DNA from: Methylococcaceae bacterium
GTDB taxonomy: Bacteria > Pseudomonadota > Gammaproteobacteria > Methylococcales > Methylomonadaceae
DNA: 26,168 nt
Direction: 5' to 3'
Assembly (NCBI GenBank): GCA_947505055.1
Contig: CANNLO010000025.1
Span: forward strand, 1 to 26,168
The position numbers and the translations under genes are program-made. Position 1 is the first letter of the stretch. The number at the start of each line of letters is the position of its first letter. A model generated the notes under the pieces. That model was not told the origin of the DNA and ran no database searches. It was given only the letters and a program-made list of their open reading frames with translations. Of this stretch, positions 26,143-26,168 are shown piece by piece.

Positions 26143-26168
26143 ATGAACCAATTATTGCAAAGAAATGA
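26143..26168 (+). CDS. Start of a further chemotaxis-operon gene (partial)
   Basis: An ATG at 26143 follows AGGTAGA at suitable spacing, 15 nt after the receptor stop, and the frame (MNQLLQRN) runs off the window. A cheW or second receptor gene would be usual here, since cheW has not appeared yet, but eight residues cannot identify it. Confidence 0.45.

Noticed and set aside
1..26168. CRISPR arrays, prophage modules, rRNA genes or toxin-antitoxin pairs
   Set aside because: No regularly spaced repeats, phage structural genes, rRNA-like sequence or paired small toxin/antitoxin ORFs were seen.

Overview
The window reads as chromosomal DNA of a type I (Methylococcales-like) gammaproteobacterial methanotroph or a close methylotrophic relative. 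The evidence is a complete fhcB-fhcA-fhcD-fhcC cluster, the formyltransferase/hydrolase complex of tetrahydromethanopterin-linked C1 oxidation. Alongside it are a CysRS with the same length and key-residue numbering as the E. coli enzyme, copper-handling genes, and a gamma-type chemotaxis cluster. Base composition is moderately AT-rich, with a visibly more GC-rich patch over cheA. The genus cannot be fixed from sequence alone.

Layout. (1) 1-2363: the start of a secreted, probably cyclophilin-type protein (minus strand), cysS (plus), a tRNA-Leu(UAG) with its own promoter (minus), and a mini-protein resembling the terminal helices of flagellar rod/hook proteins. (2) 2365-8370, all minus strand: fhcB, fhcA, a small coiled-coil/membrane-anchor gene (DUF1640-like), fhcD, fhcC, then a radical SAM gene. 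The anchor gene, fhcD and fhcC are joined by 4-bp start/stop overlaps. (3) 8371-8813: a gene-free stretch holding a 146-bp MITE-like inverted-repeat element. (4) 8814-12628, plus strand: a glutaredoxin-like/DsbD-CcdA-like membrane protein, a CopZ-like chaperone and a CopA-type Cu(I) ATPase, a likely copper/thiol module. (5) 12629-13587: mostly non-coding, with one 46-codon membrane micro-ORF and a 16-bp perfect palindrome. (6) 13588-16199: a PAS-PAS-GGDEF-EAL protein whose EAL domain has lost its Asp pair, followed by a stand-alone CZB-like protein. (7) 16317-16956: a decayed EAL pseudogene fused to a transposase scar. (8) 16993-19506, minus strand: cheR-cheD-cheB. (9) 19885-26168, plus strand and divergent from (8): a membrane-anchored CheZ-like protein, cheY, a STAS protein, cheA, a chemoreceptor, and the first codons of another gene.

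How the parts may work together. The Fhc complex converts the formyl group carried on H4MPT to formate. The inserted membrane-anchored coiled-coil gene suggests a membrane tether for a complex normally treated as soluble. The chemotaxis cluster has receptor, kinase, CheY and the adaptation enzymes CheR, CheB and CheD, but no ordinary cheZ, cheC or cheX. The membrane protein at 19885 carries a CheZ-type D-x3-Q motif and an acidic, Phe-ending tail, and could supply the phosphatase. CheA carries a tandem 24-residue repeat like the c-di-GMP-binding MshEN domain and lies near a diguanylate cyclase gene, suggesting c-di-GMP input into the kinase. These two, with the DUF1640-Fhc arrangement, are the most promising leads.
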